Shown: in pieces, positions 50,837 through 61,200 of the stretch
Layout of the letters: each line of letters opens with the position of its first letter
Numbering within the stretch: the first letter of the stretch is position 1
Assembly (NCBI RefSeq): GCF_023734135.1
Contig: NZ_AP025730.1
Coordinates: 124,001-188,000 of the forward strand
Source of the DNA: Sphaerotilus microaerophilus
Lineage (GTDB): Bacteria > Pseudomonadota > Gammaproteobacteria > Burkholderiales > Burkholderiaceae_C
Direction: 5' to 3'
Length of the DNA stretch: 64,000 bases
The notes under the pieces: model-generated
Database searches by the model: none
What the model was told of the DNA's origin: nothing
The model's input: the letters and a program-made list of their open reading frames with translations, nothing else
Program-made: the position numbers and the translations under genes

Positions 50837-52024
50837 ATGGCACTCACCGACACTGCGCTGAAGGCACTCAAGCCCAGGGAGCGGACCTACACCCTCGCGG
50901 ATGAGCGAGGGCTCTACGTGGAGGTCTTCCCGACGGGCGGGGTCGTGTGGCGCTACCGGTACCGGCTCAACGGGAAGCAGGAAAAGCTGTCGCTCGGCAA
51001 GTACCCGGATCTGACCCTGAAGAACGCCCGCCTGAAGCGGGACGAAGCGGCCCACGCGGTGGCCATGGGCGAGTCACCCGCCCAGCAAAAGCAGCTGGCC
51101 AAAGCCGGCCGGGCTGCAGCCACAACCGTTGCCGAGTTCGGCGAAAAGTACTTCCGCGAGATCGTCGCGCGCGACTGGAAGAACGTGACGCTGCCCCGGC
51201 GCTACTTCGACAAGTCGATCATCCCCGCCATCGGATCCAAGGCGATGAAGGACGTGTCCGCGGAGGACGCTCGCTCGATCATCTGGCGCAAGAAGGAGGA
51301 AGGCTTCGACGCCGCGGCAGGAGCGCTGAGGGGCGTGCTCAAGCGGATGTTCGACTACGCGATCACCTGTGGCGTGGCGACGGTCAACCCCGTCTCGGCG
51401 CTGCCGATGCGCCACGTGCACAAGGCCAAGCCCAGGGAGCGTACGCTTTCACCCGCCGAGATCCGCACCTTCTTACGGGCAGTGGATGAATCGAACATCC
51501 GCCGGCAATTCAAGATCGGCCTGCGACTGATCCTGCTGACGATGGTTCGCAAGTCGGAACTTCTGCTGGCGAGATGGGAGCATGTGGACCTCGACGCCGC
51601 GGAATGGCACATCCCAGTCGAGCACTCGAAGACCGGCAAGCCCCACATCGTCTATCTGGCGCCGCAGGCTGTCGAGCTGTTCCAGCAGCTGAAGCGGCTG
51701 GCGGGCGGCAGCCCCCTGATCTTGCCGGGACGAGCCCATCCGGAGAAGCCTTTCGCGCATAACGCCATCAATAGTGCATTGAAGGTGTCATTGGCAGGCC
51801 AGGATATTCCCGCCTTCACGGTCCATGACCTGCGCCGCACCGCATCCACCCTTCTCCACGAACACGGCTGGTCCTCGGACGTGGTCGAAAAGGCCCTGAA
51901 CCACACGATCGGTGGAGTCCGTGGCATCTACAACCGCGCGGAGTACGCACCGCAGCGCCGCGAGATGCTGGGGTTCTGGGCCGAGTTTGTTGGCCGACCA
52001 AGCCACCAAGAGCAGACGGTCTGA
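50837..52024 (+). CDS. int: P4-type tyrosine integrase of the island
   Basis: The 395-residue integrase has the N-terminal DUF4102-type arm-binding domain (MALTDTALKALKPRERTYTL, then GLYVEVFPTGGVVWRYRYRL), a core-binding domain and a catalytic domain. Active-site segments are MVRKSELLLARW (first Arg), FTVHDLRRTASTLLH (His-x-x-Arg) and GGVRGIYNRAEY (Tyr). ATG 50837 lies 184 bp inside attL. Position next to the attachment site shows that it inserted the island at mnmE. Confidence 0.92.
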   Translation: MALTDTALKALKPRERTYTLADERGLYVEVFPTGGVVWRYRYRLNGKQEKLSLGKYPDLTLKNARLKRDEAAHAVAMGESPAQQKQLAKAGRAAATTVAEFGEKYFREIVARDWKNVTLPRRYFDKSIIPAIGSKAMKDVSAEDARSIIWRKKEEGFDAAAGALRGVLKRMFDYAITCGVATVNPVSALPMRHVHKAKPRERTLSPAEIRTFLRAVDESNIRRQFKIGLRLILLTMVRKSELLLARWEHVDLDAAEWHIPVEHSKTGKPHIVYLAPQAVELFQQLKRLAGGSPLILPGRAHPEKPFAHNAINSALKVSLAGQDIPAFTVHDLRRTASTLLHEHGWSSDVVEKALNHTIGGVRGIYNRAEYAPQRREMLGFWAEFVGRPSHQEQTV

Positions 52025-52450
52025 CCAAAAAGGCGAGGGCGAGGCCTTCAAGAACCGATTCAGGACGCGTAGCAACCGACGTCTGATGAAGAATCAGGCA
52101 ATCACCATGTGATCCATGAGATAACTCACAAGTCACTGTCTGAATTGAATTTTCAGCGCCGACATGATGATTTCGGCACCAGTTGACCCCGAGAAATCCA
52201 CAGAGTTATCCACAGCAGCTCGGTAAATCTCGGTCTAGACTTGCTCATCTTGGAACTGGATGGATCACCAGGGAAAAGACGAAGGCCCCGCAGTGGTTGC
52301 AACACCGAAGGGCCTTCTGGCGCCGGAGCGCCTTGTCAACTTTGAGCGGCTGACAGCTGTCGATTACAACTCATCCTGAAGGTGATTGCCACCCCGGGAG
52401 GCGTTGTGACGACCTCCGGCAAGGGATTGATCCGCTTGTTGGAGAACCAT
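52025..52450. other. 426-bp gap with a DnaA-box sequence, a long hairpin and a palindrome
   Basis: No gene seen. A perfect TTATCCACA lies at 52206-52214, preceded by another TCCACA. A stem GAAGGCCC/GGGCCTTC (52281-52317) encloses a smaller GTG/CAC stem and looks like a terminator without a T run. GACAGCTGTC (52352-52361) is a perfect palindrome and could be an operator for the next gene. Confidence 0.5.
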
Positions 52451-52780
52451 GTGCAGAGAACGCACGATTCCACGCGATACCCGGGCCTGACCGAACAACG
52501 CCCACCCCATTCCGGTCTGACCATCCTGCGCCGCCGGCAGGTCGAACACGAAACGGGGTACTCCCGCTCCACCATCTACCTGCGGATCTCGCAGGGCCTT
52601 TGGACCCGGCCCATCTCGCTGGGCGCCCGGGCCGTGGGCTGGCCGGCCGGAGAAGTCTCGGCACTTAACGCGGCACGCATCGCCGGACTGACCGACGCGC
52701 GCATCCGCGAGCTGGTGCACCGCCTCCATCTCACCAGAGTCGGGGACCCAATGCTGGCCGCTGCCATGGAGGAGCGATGA
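52451..52780 (+). CDS. AlpA-like DNA-binding protein
   Basis: The 109-residue product contains an AlpA/MerR-like winged helix: ILRRRQVEHETGYSRSTIYL then RISQGLWTRPISLGARAVGW and PAGEVSALNAARIAG. This is the pattern of small excision/regulatory factors of integrated elements. Start GTG 52451 is preferred because GGAGA lies five bases upstream; a GTG at 52382 is also open. The stop is immediately followed by the next start (TGA ATG). Confidence 0.75.
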   Translation: MQRTHDSTRYPGLTEQRPPHSGLTILRRRQVEHETGYSRSTIYLRISQGLWTRPISLGARAVGWPAGEVSALNAARIAGLTDARIRELVHRLHLTRVGDPMLAAAMEER

Positions 52781-53260
52781 ATGGGCACCCGCAGCCTGAA
52801 CCCCCGGCTGGCGAAGATCCACCGCACCTACTCGGTCGAGGAAGTCTCCCGCCTCTACGGCGTGCACAAGAACACCGTGCGCGCCTGGATCAAGGCCGGG
52901 TTGGGTGTGATCGACGAGCGACGGCCCGTGCTGGTTCGCGGTCAGGCGCTGGCCGAGTTCTTGGAGAAAAAGCGCAACCGGAACAAGCAGCCCTGTGGGG
53001 CCGGCGAGATCTATTGCCTGCGCTGCCGCGTCCCGCGCGAGCCAGTGGGCGGGGTCGTTGGCTACCGCCTGATCACCCCGACCAACGGCAACCTGATCGG
53101 CCGCTGCCCGGTCTGCGGCACCGGGCTGTTCCGCCGCGTATCCACCGCCCGGATGACCGAAGTCCTGGGCAGCCTGCGCATTCAGGAGACGGAGGCGGGG
53201 GAGCACATAGCCAAGAGCCCCATCCCCTCCGGAATCTGTGACTTCAAGGCAGGAGCCTGA
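52781..53260 (+). CDS. HTH and zinc-ribbon protein of a recombinase module
   Basis: The 159-residue protein has an N-terminal helix-turn-helix (YSVEEVSRLYGVHKNTVRAW near 17-36) and a zinc-ribbon: CLRCRVPRE and GRCPVCGTGLFRRVS (cysteine pairs near 79-82 and 107-110). It follows the AlpA-like gene without a gap and precedes the second integrase by 2 bp, so the three form an operon. It may load or regulate that recombinase. Family unnamed to me. Confidence 0.7.
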   Translation: MGTRSLNPRLAKIHRTYSVEEVSRLYGVHKNTVRAWIKAGLGVIDERRPVLVRGQALAEFLEKKRNRNKQPCGAGEIYCLRCRVPREPVGGVVGYRLITPTNGNLIGRCPVCGTGLFRRVSTARMTEVLGSLRIQETEAGEHIAKSPIPSGICDFKAGA

Positions 53261-53262
53261 AC

Positions 53263-54381
53263 ATGCGCAAACATCACCCCGACAACGAGCGCGTCAAGCG
53301 CCAGTACTTCGGCTTTCTGAAGGAGGCCAAACGGCAGAGCGAGCCCTCGGTGGACGCCGTCGCCAAGGCCCTGGCACGGTTCGAGGCGGAAACGCAGTAC
53401 CGGGACTTCCGCAACTTCCGGCCCGAGCAGGCAGTGGCCTTCAAGCGCCGACTGGCCGACCGGGACAGCCAGGTCACCGGCGAAAAGCTCAGCAAGGCCA
53501 CCCAGCACGCCACGCTGTCGCATCTGAAGCGCTTCTTTCAGTGGCTGGCGCTGCAGCCGGGCTACCGCTCGCGGCTGAACTACTCGGATGCGGACTACTT
53601 CAACCTGTCCGAAAAGGACGCCCGTGTGGCCACCGCCCGGCGGGAGCGGCCCGCGCCGACGATGGAGCAGGTGCTCCACGTCATCCGGTCCATGTCGGCG
53701 GACAGCGACATCGAGATGCGCGACCGGGCCCTGGTGGCCTTCGCACTGCTGACCGGGGCCCGTGACAGCGCGCTGGCCTCGCTGCGGCTCAAGCACGTGG
53801 ATCTGGCGCAGGGCAGCATCCACCAGGACGCGCGGGAGGTGCGAACGAAGTTCAGCAAGACCTTCACCAGCTACTTCTTCCCGGTCGGGGACGAGGTCCG
53901 CCGCATCGCCGAGGCGTGGGTGTGCCACCTGCGCACCGAACGGCTGTGGGGGCTCGACGACCCGCTCTTTCCCGCCACCCGGATCGAGGTGGGTGTCTCC
54001 GGGCAGTTCGAGGCCACCGGGCTGGAGCGTGCCGGCTGGGCCAACGCCTCACCGGTGCGAGCCATCTTCCGCGCAGCCTTCAAGGCGGCCGGGTTGCCCT
54101 ACTTCAACCCGCACAGCTTCCGCCGCACGCTGGCGCAGCTGGGCGAAACCCTCTGCCACACCCCGGAGGAGTTCAAGGCCTGGAGCCAGAACCTGGGCCA
54201 CGAGGGCGTGCTGACCACGTTCTACAGCTACGGCACCGTGGCGCCGCGCCGGCAGGGCGAACTGATCAAGGCGTTGGCGGTGCCCCAACCGGGCACGGCT
54301 CAAAACCCGGAGGCACTCGCAGCCTTTCTCGCCCAGGCGCTGCAGCGCGGCGGGCTGTTGTCAGCGGGAGGGCGACACTGA
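53263..54381 (+). CDS. Second tyrosine recombinase/integrase
   Basis: The 372-residue protein has a core-binding domain (about 30-120) and a catalytic domain. Landmarks are LLTGARDSALASLRL (first Arg), FNPHSFRRTLAQLG (His-x-x-Arg) and NLGHEGVLTTFYSYG (His and Tyr). It is unlike the P4-type integrase and carries no DUF4102 domain. ATG 53263 begins 2 bp after the previous stop. Its role beside a dedicated integrase is unclear: it could act on another site or be the core of an older nested element. Confidence 0.85.
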   Translation: MRKHHPDNERVKRQYFGFLKEAKRQSEPSVDAVAKALARFEAETQYRDFRNFRPEQAVAFKRRLADRDSQVTGEKLSKATQHATLSHLKRFFQWLALQPGYRSRLNYSDADYFNLSEKDARVATARRERPAPTMEQVLHVIRSMSADSDIEMRDRALVAFALLTGARDSALASLRLKHVDLAQGSIHQDAREVRTKFSKTFTSYFFPVGDEVRRIAEAWVCHLRTERLWGLDDPLFPATRIEVGVSGQFEATGLERAGWANASPVRAIFRAAFKAAGLPYFNPHSFRRTLAQLGETLCHTPEEFKAWSQNLGHEGVLTTFYSYGTVAPRRQGELIKALAVPQPGTAQNPEALAAFLAQALQRGGLLSAGGRH

Positions 54382-54717
54382 GTTACACCTCTCCGTACCT
54401 CGACTCAACAACGAAGAACGAACCGCAATGCCTATTCGCTAGACCGAGCCCCGGCAAACACGTGACTGGCCGATGAGTGGTGTCGCGGCTCGCGAAGGCA
54501 ATGCCATGCGGATCGATGTGCGCGCGCGGTTGCGTCTCGCTGGTAGTACGCCGTCAGGCGCATGCATTCCTTCGAGAGCATTGCCGTGAACTATGCCCAA
54601 GTGATCATTCTGTGTGCCCGCCGCGTTAGCCAGCCCCGTTCGGCGAAGATGCGTGATTGACCTAGCATTTGCAGTTCAGGTCGCTGTCATTCACCAGAGT
54701 TCAAAAGGGAGCACGTC
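54382..54717. other. 336-bp gap before the restriction-modification operon, no gene seen
   Basis: Base composition is slightly lower in GC than the flanks. No small gene, repeat or clear hairpin was recognised. It should contain the promoter of the type III restriction-modification operon. The ribosome site AAGGGAG for mod is at its right end. Confidence 0.5.
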
Positions 54718-57534
54718 TTGGTCAGCAAGAAGAACACGATTGCCGCGCCGAATCAGACCAGCAACTACCACCACAGCCAACTGGCCACCCAGCGCCCTGA
54801 TGTCGGCGTGCAGGACCAGTTCAACACCAAGAAGCCGCCGAAGACCTACCGCTACGACAGCAGCCTGGACCCAGCCCTGAGCTGGGACGAGAACCGCGAC
54901 CGCGACTTGGCCGAATGGCTGCTGGGACTGGTGCAGCGCTGCGCCACCGAAGGCGAGGCGGCGGTGTTCACCGCGCCGCAGGTGTGGGCCGGCGGTGGCG
55001 TGCAGGTGCAGTCGCTGAAGGCGGCTGCCGACCTGCTGCAGGCGTTGAGCCAGCCCTTCCTGAACTGGACCGGCAAGGCCGAGCGCCACCAGATTTCAGT
55101 GCCCACGGTGCCGCTGTTCGTGCACGAACGGCACTCGACCAAGGCTATCCTGGAAGGCATCAAGCACCGCAAGGCCAAGGGCACCACCTACGACCTGTTC
55201 GGCGACGGCGGCGGGCTGGACGTGACCGACAAGCTCGATGCCTACGAGCACAAGGGGCCGTGGCAGAACCGGATGATTCTCGGGGACAGCCTGCAGGTGA
55301 TGAATTCGCTGCTGGAATTCGAGGGTCTGGGCGGTCAGGTCCAAATGGTTTACATGGACCCGCCGTACGGCGTTAAGTTCGGCTCGAACTTTCAGCCGTT
55401 CGTTCGCAAGCGCGACGTTAAGCATAGTGTTGACGCCGAGATGTCGCGTGAACCCGAAATGGTTAAGGCCTATCGGGACACTTGGGAGCTAGGACTTCAT
55501 TCCTACCTTACCTACCTCCGAGACCGCCTAATGGCTGCCCGGGAGCTTTTGCACGAAAGCGGAAGCGTATTTGTGCAAATATCCGACGACAATCTGCACC
55601 ATGTCAGGGAGCTTCTCGACGAGGTCTTCGGTCCACAAAACTTTGTAGCCATCATCACAGTCCAGAAGACGACCTCGGCCACGGTTAACTATCTGCCGGC
55701 AACATGCGACTATGTTGTCTGGTATGGGCGAGATATTACTCGCCTCAAGTATCGACCCTTTTATCTCCGCAAGCAGTTGGGAGGCGACGGGGCCACCAAC
55801 TACAACCGCGTCCTTCTTCCTGATGGCACTCGACGAGCGCTAGCGAAGGCCGAAATCACTGACCCGACTCTGCTTCCTTCAGGGTCAAAAATCTACAGCC
55901 TTGACAATCTGACCAGCCAGAGTATGGGTCGTGAGAAGGGGGAGGGGGCTGCTTGCTGGTTTCCTGTTGAAATAAACGGACGCGCTTATCGGCCTGGTGC
56001 TCAGGCTCGATGGAAAACAAATGAGCAGGGGATGTCTCGACTGCAGGCTGCCGGCCGACTTGAGGCAACCGACAGTCGCGTCGGTTATGTTCGATTCTTT
56101 GATGATTTTCCGCTTTATCCGCTGGATAACAATTGGTCCGACGTTGGCGCGAGCTTCATGGCGGACAAGTTATATGTGGTTCAAACATCGCCAAAAATCA
56201 TACAACGCTGCATGTTAATGTGCAGTGAGCCAGGCGACTTGGTATTTGACCCAACCTGCGGTTCAGGAACCACCGCATATGTGGCAGAACAATGGGGGCG
56301 GCGCTGGATTACTTGTGACACGTCGCGGGTGCCGCTTGCACTGGCGCGCCAACGGTTGCTTACTGCTACGTTCCCTTTCTACGAACTCAAGGACCACCAA
56401 CGAGGGCCGGCCGGTGGCTTCGTCTACAAACGCAAGCAGAACCGTAAGGGCGAAGAGGTCGGCGGCTTAGTGCCGCATATCACCCTGAAGTCCATCGCCA
56501 ATGACGAGCAGCCGGCCATGGAAGTACTGGTGGACCGGCCGGAGGTGAATGACAAGGTGACCCGGGTTGCCGGCCCGTTCGTAGTTGAGGCAACCATCGC
56601 GCCCGCGCAGACAGTCGAGCTCGAAGAGAGCATGCCGGCGGATTCCGAGGCCCAGAGTTTGGATGCCGCTCTGGGCGATGCCGACGCTGCCAACGGCGGC
56701 TTGCCTTTGCACGTGGCCGAACCCGCTGGCCGGTACAACGACCCCGCGACGCACATCGAGCGCATGACCCAGGTGCTGCGCCAGTCCAAGACGCTGCGCC
56801 TGCCCGGCAACCGCGAACTGGTGCTGGCCGACATCCGCCGCATGACCGACAGCGATGCCATCCATGCCGAGGGCCTGGACGCCGAGGGCAACCGCATCGC
56901 CGTGGTCTTCGGCCCTGAGGACGGCGCCATCTCGTCCGACGTGGTGTTCGAGGCTGCCCGCGAGGCCTACTTCCTGAAGTTCCCGCACCTGTACTTCTTC
57001 GGCTTCGCCATCCAGGCCAAGGCCCGCGAGCTGCTGGAAGACCGCGCCAAGCTGCGCGTGCCCTGCACCTACGTCACGGTCACACCGGACGTGGCCATGA
57101 GCGACCTACTGAAGACCAGCCGCGCCAGCGAAATCTTCTCGGTGACGGGCCTGCCTGACGCCGTGGTGCGCAAGGCCGGAAAGAAGAACGACGACGGGGC
57201 CGACCTGTACGAGGTCGAGCTGCGCGGCCTGGACATCTTCAACCCGGCCACGATGGACCAGGAGGACATCCCTGCGCAGAACCTGCCGGCGTGGATGCTG
57301 GACACCGACTACGACGGCATGTGTTTCTACGCCACCCAGGTCTTCTTCCCCAAGACCGCCGCGTGGGACAACCTGCAGAAATCGCTGAAGGCCGAGTTCG
57401 ACCCGTCGGTGTGGGAGCACCTGGCCGGCACCGTGAGCGAGCCGTTCCCCATCGGGCCGAAGCGCCGCGTGGCGGTGAAGGTCATCGACGAGCGCGGTAA
57501 CGAGCTGATGCGCGTGCTGGATGTCCGCGCATGA
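54718..57534 (+). CDS. mod: Type III-like DNA methyltransferase (Mod)
   Basis: The 938-residue protein is an adenine-type methyltransferase of beta order: catalytic MVYMDPPYGVKFG near 213-225 comes before the SAM-binding DPTCGSGTTAYVAEQWG near 511-527. The target-recognition region lies between. The C-terminal 370 residues are an extra domain. Start TTG 54718 follows AAGGGAG; the usual ATG is absent. From about 55370 to 56350 the base composition drops and codon use changes, then returns, suggesting the recognition region was swapped in by recombination. The stop overlaps the next gene by 4 bp (ATGA). Confidence 0.88.
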   Translation: MVSKKNTIAAPNQTSNYHHSQLATQRPDVGVQDQFNTKKPPKTYRYDSSLDPALSWDENRDRDLAEWLLGLVQRCATEGEAAVFTAPQVWAGGGVQVQSLKAAADLLQALSQPFLNWTGKAERHQISVPTVPLFVHERHSTKAILEGIKHRKAKGTTYDLFGDGGGLDVTDKLDAYEHKGPWQNRMILGDSLQVMNSLLEFEGLGGQVQMVYMDPPYGVKFGSNFQPFVRKRDVKHSVDAEMSREPEMVKAYRDTWELGLHSYLTYLRDRLMAARELLHESGSVFVQISDDNLHHVRELLDEVFGPQNFVAIITVQKTTSATVNYLPATCDYVVWYGRDITRLKYRPFYLRKQLGGDGATNYNRVLLPDGTRRALAKAEITDPTLLPSGSKIYSLDNLTSQSMGREKGEGAACWFPVEINGRAYRPGAQARWKTNEQGMSRLQAAGRLEATDSRVGYVRFFDDFPLYPLDNNWSDVGASFMADKLYVVQTSPKIIQRCMLMCSEPGDLVFDPTCGSGTTAYVAEQWGRRWITCDTSRVPLALARQRLLTATFPFYELKDHQRGPAGGFVYKRKQNRKGEEVGGLVPHITLKSIANDEQPAMEVLVDRPEVNDKVTRVAGPFVVEATIAPAQTVELEESMPADSEAQSLDAALGDADAANGGLPLHVAEPAGRYNDPATHIERMTQVLRQSKTLRLPGNRELVLADIRRMTDSDAIHAEGLDAEGNRIAVVFGPEDGAISSDVVFEAAREAYFLKFPHLYFFGFAIQAKARELLEDRAKLRVPCTYVTVTPDVAMSDLLKTSRASEIFSVTGLPDAVVRKAGKKNDDGADLYEVELRGLDIFNPATMDQEDIPAQNLPAWMLDTDYDGMCFYATQVFFPKTAAWDNLQKSLKAEFDPSVWEHLAGTVSEPFPIGPKRRVAVKVIDERGNELMRVLDVRA

Positions 57535-58202
57535 ACGAAGAACGGTTTGCACCTGCAGTCGTCGCCTGCGTGGACATTGGTTCGCCCAAGAGGGGCAACG
57601 TCGGCTGGGCTCTGCTTCACGGCGAAACTCAGGTGACGGGACGCGACCTCCCAGCCTTCATCGCCTTGCTGGAACCTCACATCCGCAGCGGCCGCACCAT
57701 CGCCATCGGGTTCGAGTGCCCGCTCTACGTGCCGAAGCGTGCAGACGTGGCCACGATGACCGACTGCCGCATCGGCGAGGAGGGACTGAACTGGTGCGGC
57801 GGCCCGGGTGCCTCAGTGCTGGCGACCGGGTTGGCTCAGACCAATTGGGTGCTGGCTCGAATGGCCGAGATGGCGGGGACCGCGACCGGTACAACGCGCT
57901 GGCACGAAGTGCAGGAAGGCCGCTGCCAATTCTTCTTCTGGGAGGCCTTCATCACCAGTCGGGCTGGAGTCGTTGTGCCGATTGATGTCGTGGAGGGCGT
58001 TTCGCTGCACGAGCGGGATGCACTGGTCGGGGCGCTCGCTTTCCGCCAAGTGGTGGTCACGGGCAGGCAGTTCCCGAGTGATTTGCAGGACGAAGGCGCG
58101 CTGTCGCTGATTGGCATGCATCTCTTGGAGACGGGCCTTAGCAAGGACATGAGCTTGATGTCCGAACGTTGCGCGGTGCTGAAGGTGAGGAAGCCGCAAT
58201 GA
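57531..58202 (+). CDS. RNase H-fold-like protein between mod and res
   Basis: The 223-residue protein overlaps mod and res by 4 bp each (ATGA on both sides), so it belongs to the restriction-modification operon. Its start, VVACVDIGSPKRGNVGWALL, with Asp near residue 15, and IAIGFECPLYVPKR near 56-69, with Glu, look like the first and second acidic strands of an RNase H/DUF429-type fold. HERDALVGALAF could be the third acidic helix. Classical type III systems have only mod and res. Function is unknown; a nuclease or regulatory subunit is possible. Confidence 0.55.
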   Translation: MNEERFAPAVVACVDIGSPKRGNVGWALLHGETQVTGRDLPAFIALLEPHIRSGRTIAIGFECPLYVPKRADVATMTDCRIGEEGLNWCGGPGASVLATGLAQTNWVLARMAEMAGTATGTTRWHEVQEGRCQFFFWEAFITSRAGVVVPIDVVEGVSLHERDALVGALAFRQVVVTGRQFPSDLQDEGALSLIGMHLLETGLSKDMSLMSERCAVLKVRKPQ

Positions 58203-61200
58203 GCCAAATCAACGCCGTCGAAGCGCCCATCATCAACTCGCCCTACGACCCGCCGGCCTTCCACTGGCACATCGAAGAGGGCAAGCACCCGGAGAAGCGG
58301 CCAGGCCGGCGCTTGGCCTCGTATTTCTTCCGTGTGCCCGACCGTGCAGCGCGCGGGCGCAAGGCCAAGGGCCAGCAGTCGCTGCTGGACGACGCATCGA
58401 AGGGCCAGGAATACCTGCTGGACCTGGCCAACCTCATCCGCCAGCGCTTGCGCGAGTGGCGCGAGCGCGACTATGCCGGCGCCACCAAGGTAACGCGGGA
58501 ACTGCTGGAACTGTGGCGTTCGCCTGACCGCTCGCAGCGGCTGTTCTTCGCCCAGCTCGAAGCGGTGGAGACGGTGCTGTTCCTGGTGGAAGGGCCAGAC
58601 GACCTGAAGCAGGGCATCAACGTGCCCAGCGACGAGCCGGGCGACGACGCCAAGGCAGACGGGTACAAGGCCTTCGTGCGCTACGCGCTGAAGATGGCCA
58701 CTGGCAGCGGCAAGACCACGGTGATGGGCATGCTGTCGGCCTGGTCCATCCTGAACAAGGTGGCGCAGCCGCAGGCCTCGGCCTACTCGGACACGGTGCT
58801 CATCGTCTGCCCGAACGTCACCATCCGCGACCGGCTGCGCGAGCTCGACCCCAACCTGGACGAGCTCAGCCTGTACCGCACCCGGCAACTCGTGCCGCTG
58901 CACCGCATGCCCGACCTGCGCAAGGGCGAGGTCTTCATCACCAACTGGCACAACCTGGAGCGGCGCGAGCTGACCGATGTGAACGGCACGTCGGCCAAGG
59001 TGGTGAAGCGCGGCGTGCCGGTGGAGAAGCTGCGCACCGTGAAGGTGGGCGGCAAGGACGCGGTGACCGAGGCCGACATCCGGCAGCAGGCGCTGACCGG
59101 CGCCTTCGACATCCTGCGCGAGCTGCGGGACAACAAGGGCCAGCTCACCGGCTTCGAGGTGAAGGAGGTGCGCTACTACGAGAGCGACACCGCCTTCCTG
59201 CGCCGCGTGCTGGGCAACCGCAAGGGGCGCAGCTCGGCCATTCTGGTGATGAACGACGAGGCCCACCACGCCTACCGGCGCGGCAAGCTCGACGCGGAGG
59301 ACACCTTCGCCATCGACGAGGAAACGGCCGAGGTCGATGCCCGCGAGGCGACGGTGTGGATTGAAGGCCTGGACCGCATCAACAAGGCGCTGGGAGGCCG
59401 GACCAATGGCGTGCGGCTGTGCGTTGACCTGTCGGCCACGCCGTTCTTCATCCAGGGCAGCGGCAATGAGGTGGGCAAGCCCTTCCCCTGGGTGGTGTCC
59501 GACTTCAGCCTGCTGGAGGCCATCGAAGCCGGCCTAGTGAAGATTCCCCAGCTGCCCACGCAGGACATCGGCGGCACCGAGACGCCCGCCTACTTCAACG
59601 TGTGGCGGTGGGTGCAGGAGATTGCCGAGAAGGAAGGCCACAGCGGCAAGCTCACGCCCGACGTGCTGATGCGCTACGCCACGCAGCCCATCGTGCAACT
59701 GGCTGACGAGTGGCGCAAGACGGCCGAGCAGTGGTCGGCGCAGTTCAAGGCTGGTCACCGCAAGACCGACGTGCCGCCGGTCTTCATCATCGTGTGCCGC
59801 GACACCGCGCTCGCCAAAGAGCTGTACGACTGGCTGGCCAACGGCAACGCCACCTACGGCGCGGCGCCCGAGCAGTTCCGCAACGCCCCCGGTCGTGAGT
59901 GGACCGTGCGGGTGGACAGCAAGGTGGCCGAGGACATCGCCGAGGGCGGTGGCAAGAACGACGAGGCGCGGCGCCTGCGCTTCGTGCTGGAGACCATCGG
60001 CAAGACCGGCTGGCCGGGCAACAAGGTGCCCGAAGAGTACGTGGCCATGGTCGAGAAGCACAACCGCAAGGCCCTGGAGGACGACGACAACGGCCTGGTG
60101 ACCATCGACGCCAGCGTGCCGCCCGGCCGCGACGTGCGTTGCATCATCAGCGTGGCCATGCTGTCCGAGGGCTGGGACGCCACGACCGTGACGCACGTGG
60201 TGGGCTTGCGCCCCTTCGGCTCGCAGCTGCTGTGTGAGCAGGTGGTTGGCCGCGCGCTGCGGCGCACGTCCTACGCGGTGGACGAGGCCACGGGCTTCTT
60301 CCGCGAGGAGACGGCCAAGGTCTTCGGCGTGCCGTTCGAGCTCATTCCATTCAAGGTGGAGGGCGGCGCCCAGCAGCCACCGTCACCGCCGGCCAACCAG
60401 ATTTACGCCGTGCCGGCCAAGGCGCAGTTCGAGCTGGCCTTCCCGGTGGTGGAGGGCTACACCGACCCCGGCGTGACCCGGCTGACCATGGACTGGCCCA
60501 AGGTGCCAACCTTGGAGCTGAACCCGATGACGGTGCCGGACGTGACCCTGATGAAGGGACTGACCACCCAGGACGGCGCCCTGGCCGCCTACGGCCCCGG
60601 CGCGGCCGACGTGGTGAACCTGGAGCAGTGGCGCGCCAAGGTGCGGGTGCAGCAGGTGGCCTTCACCATGGCCAAGGTGCTGACGCAGCAGTGGCTGGCC
60701 GACCGTGGCGATGTCATCCCGACGCATCGGCTGTTCCCGCAACTGCTGGGCTACACGACCCGGTTCCTGGCCGAGAAGCTGAAGCTGTCGGGCAATCGGG
60801 CGCCGCAGGACGTGGCGCTGAACCCGTACTTCCAGCAGGCGGTGGGCATCCTGTTCGACTCGCTGGTGCCGGTGGACGAAAGCGGCAAGACGCAGGAGCG
60901 GCCCATCATCGTGCCGGGTCCGGCGGGCGAGCGCTCGACGCGACACGTCGAGTTCTTCACCGGCCGGCAGCCCTGGCCGGTGCAGAAGTGCCACCTGAAC
61001 GCCATCGTCGCCGACACGAAGACCTGGGAGCAGGCGGCGGCCACGGCCCTGGACGCCCACGAGGGCGTCGCCAAGTGGGTCAAGAATGACCACTTGGGCT
61101 TCATCGTGCCGTACCGCAAGGACGGAATCCGCCGACGCTACCTGCCCGACTTCATCGTGGACCTGACGACCGGTGAGCGCCTGATGGTCGAGGTGAAGGG

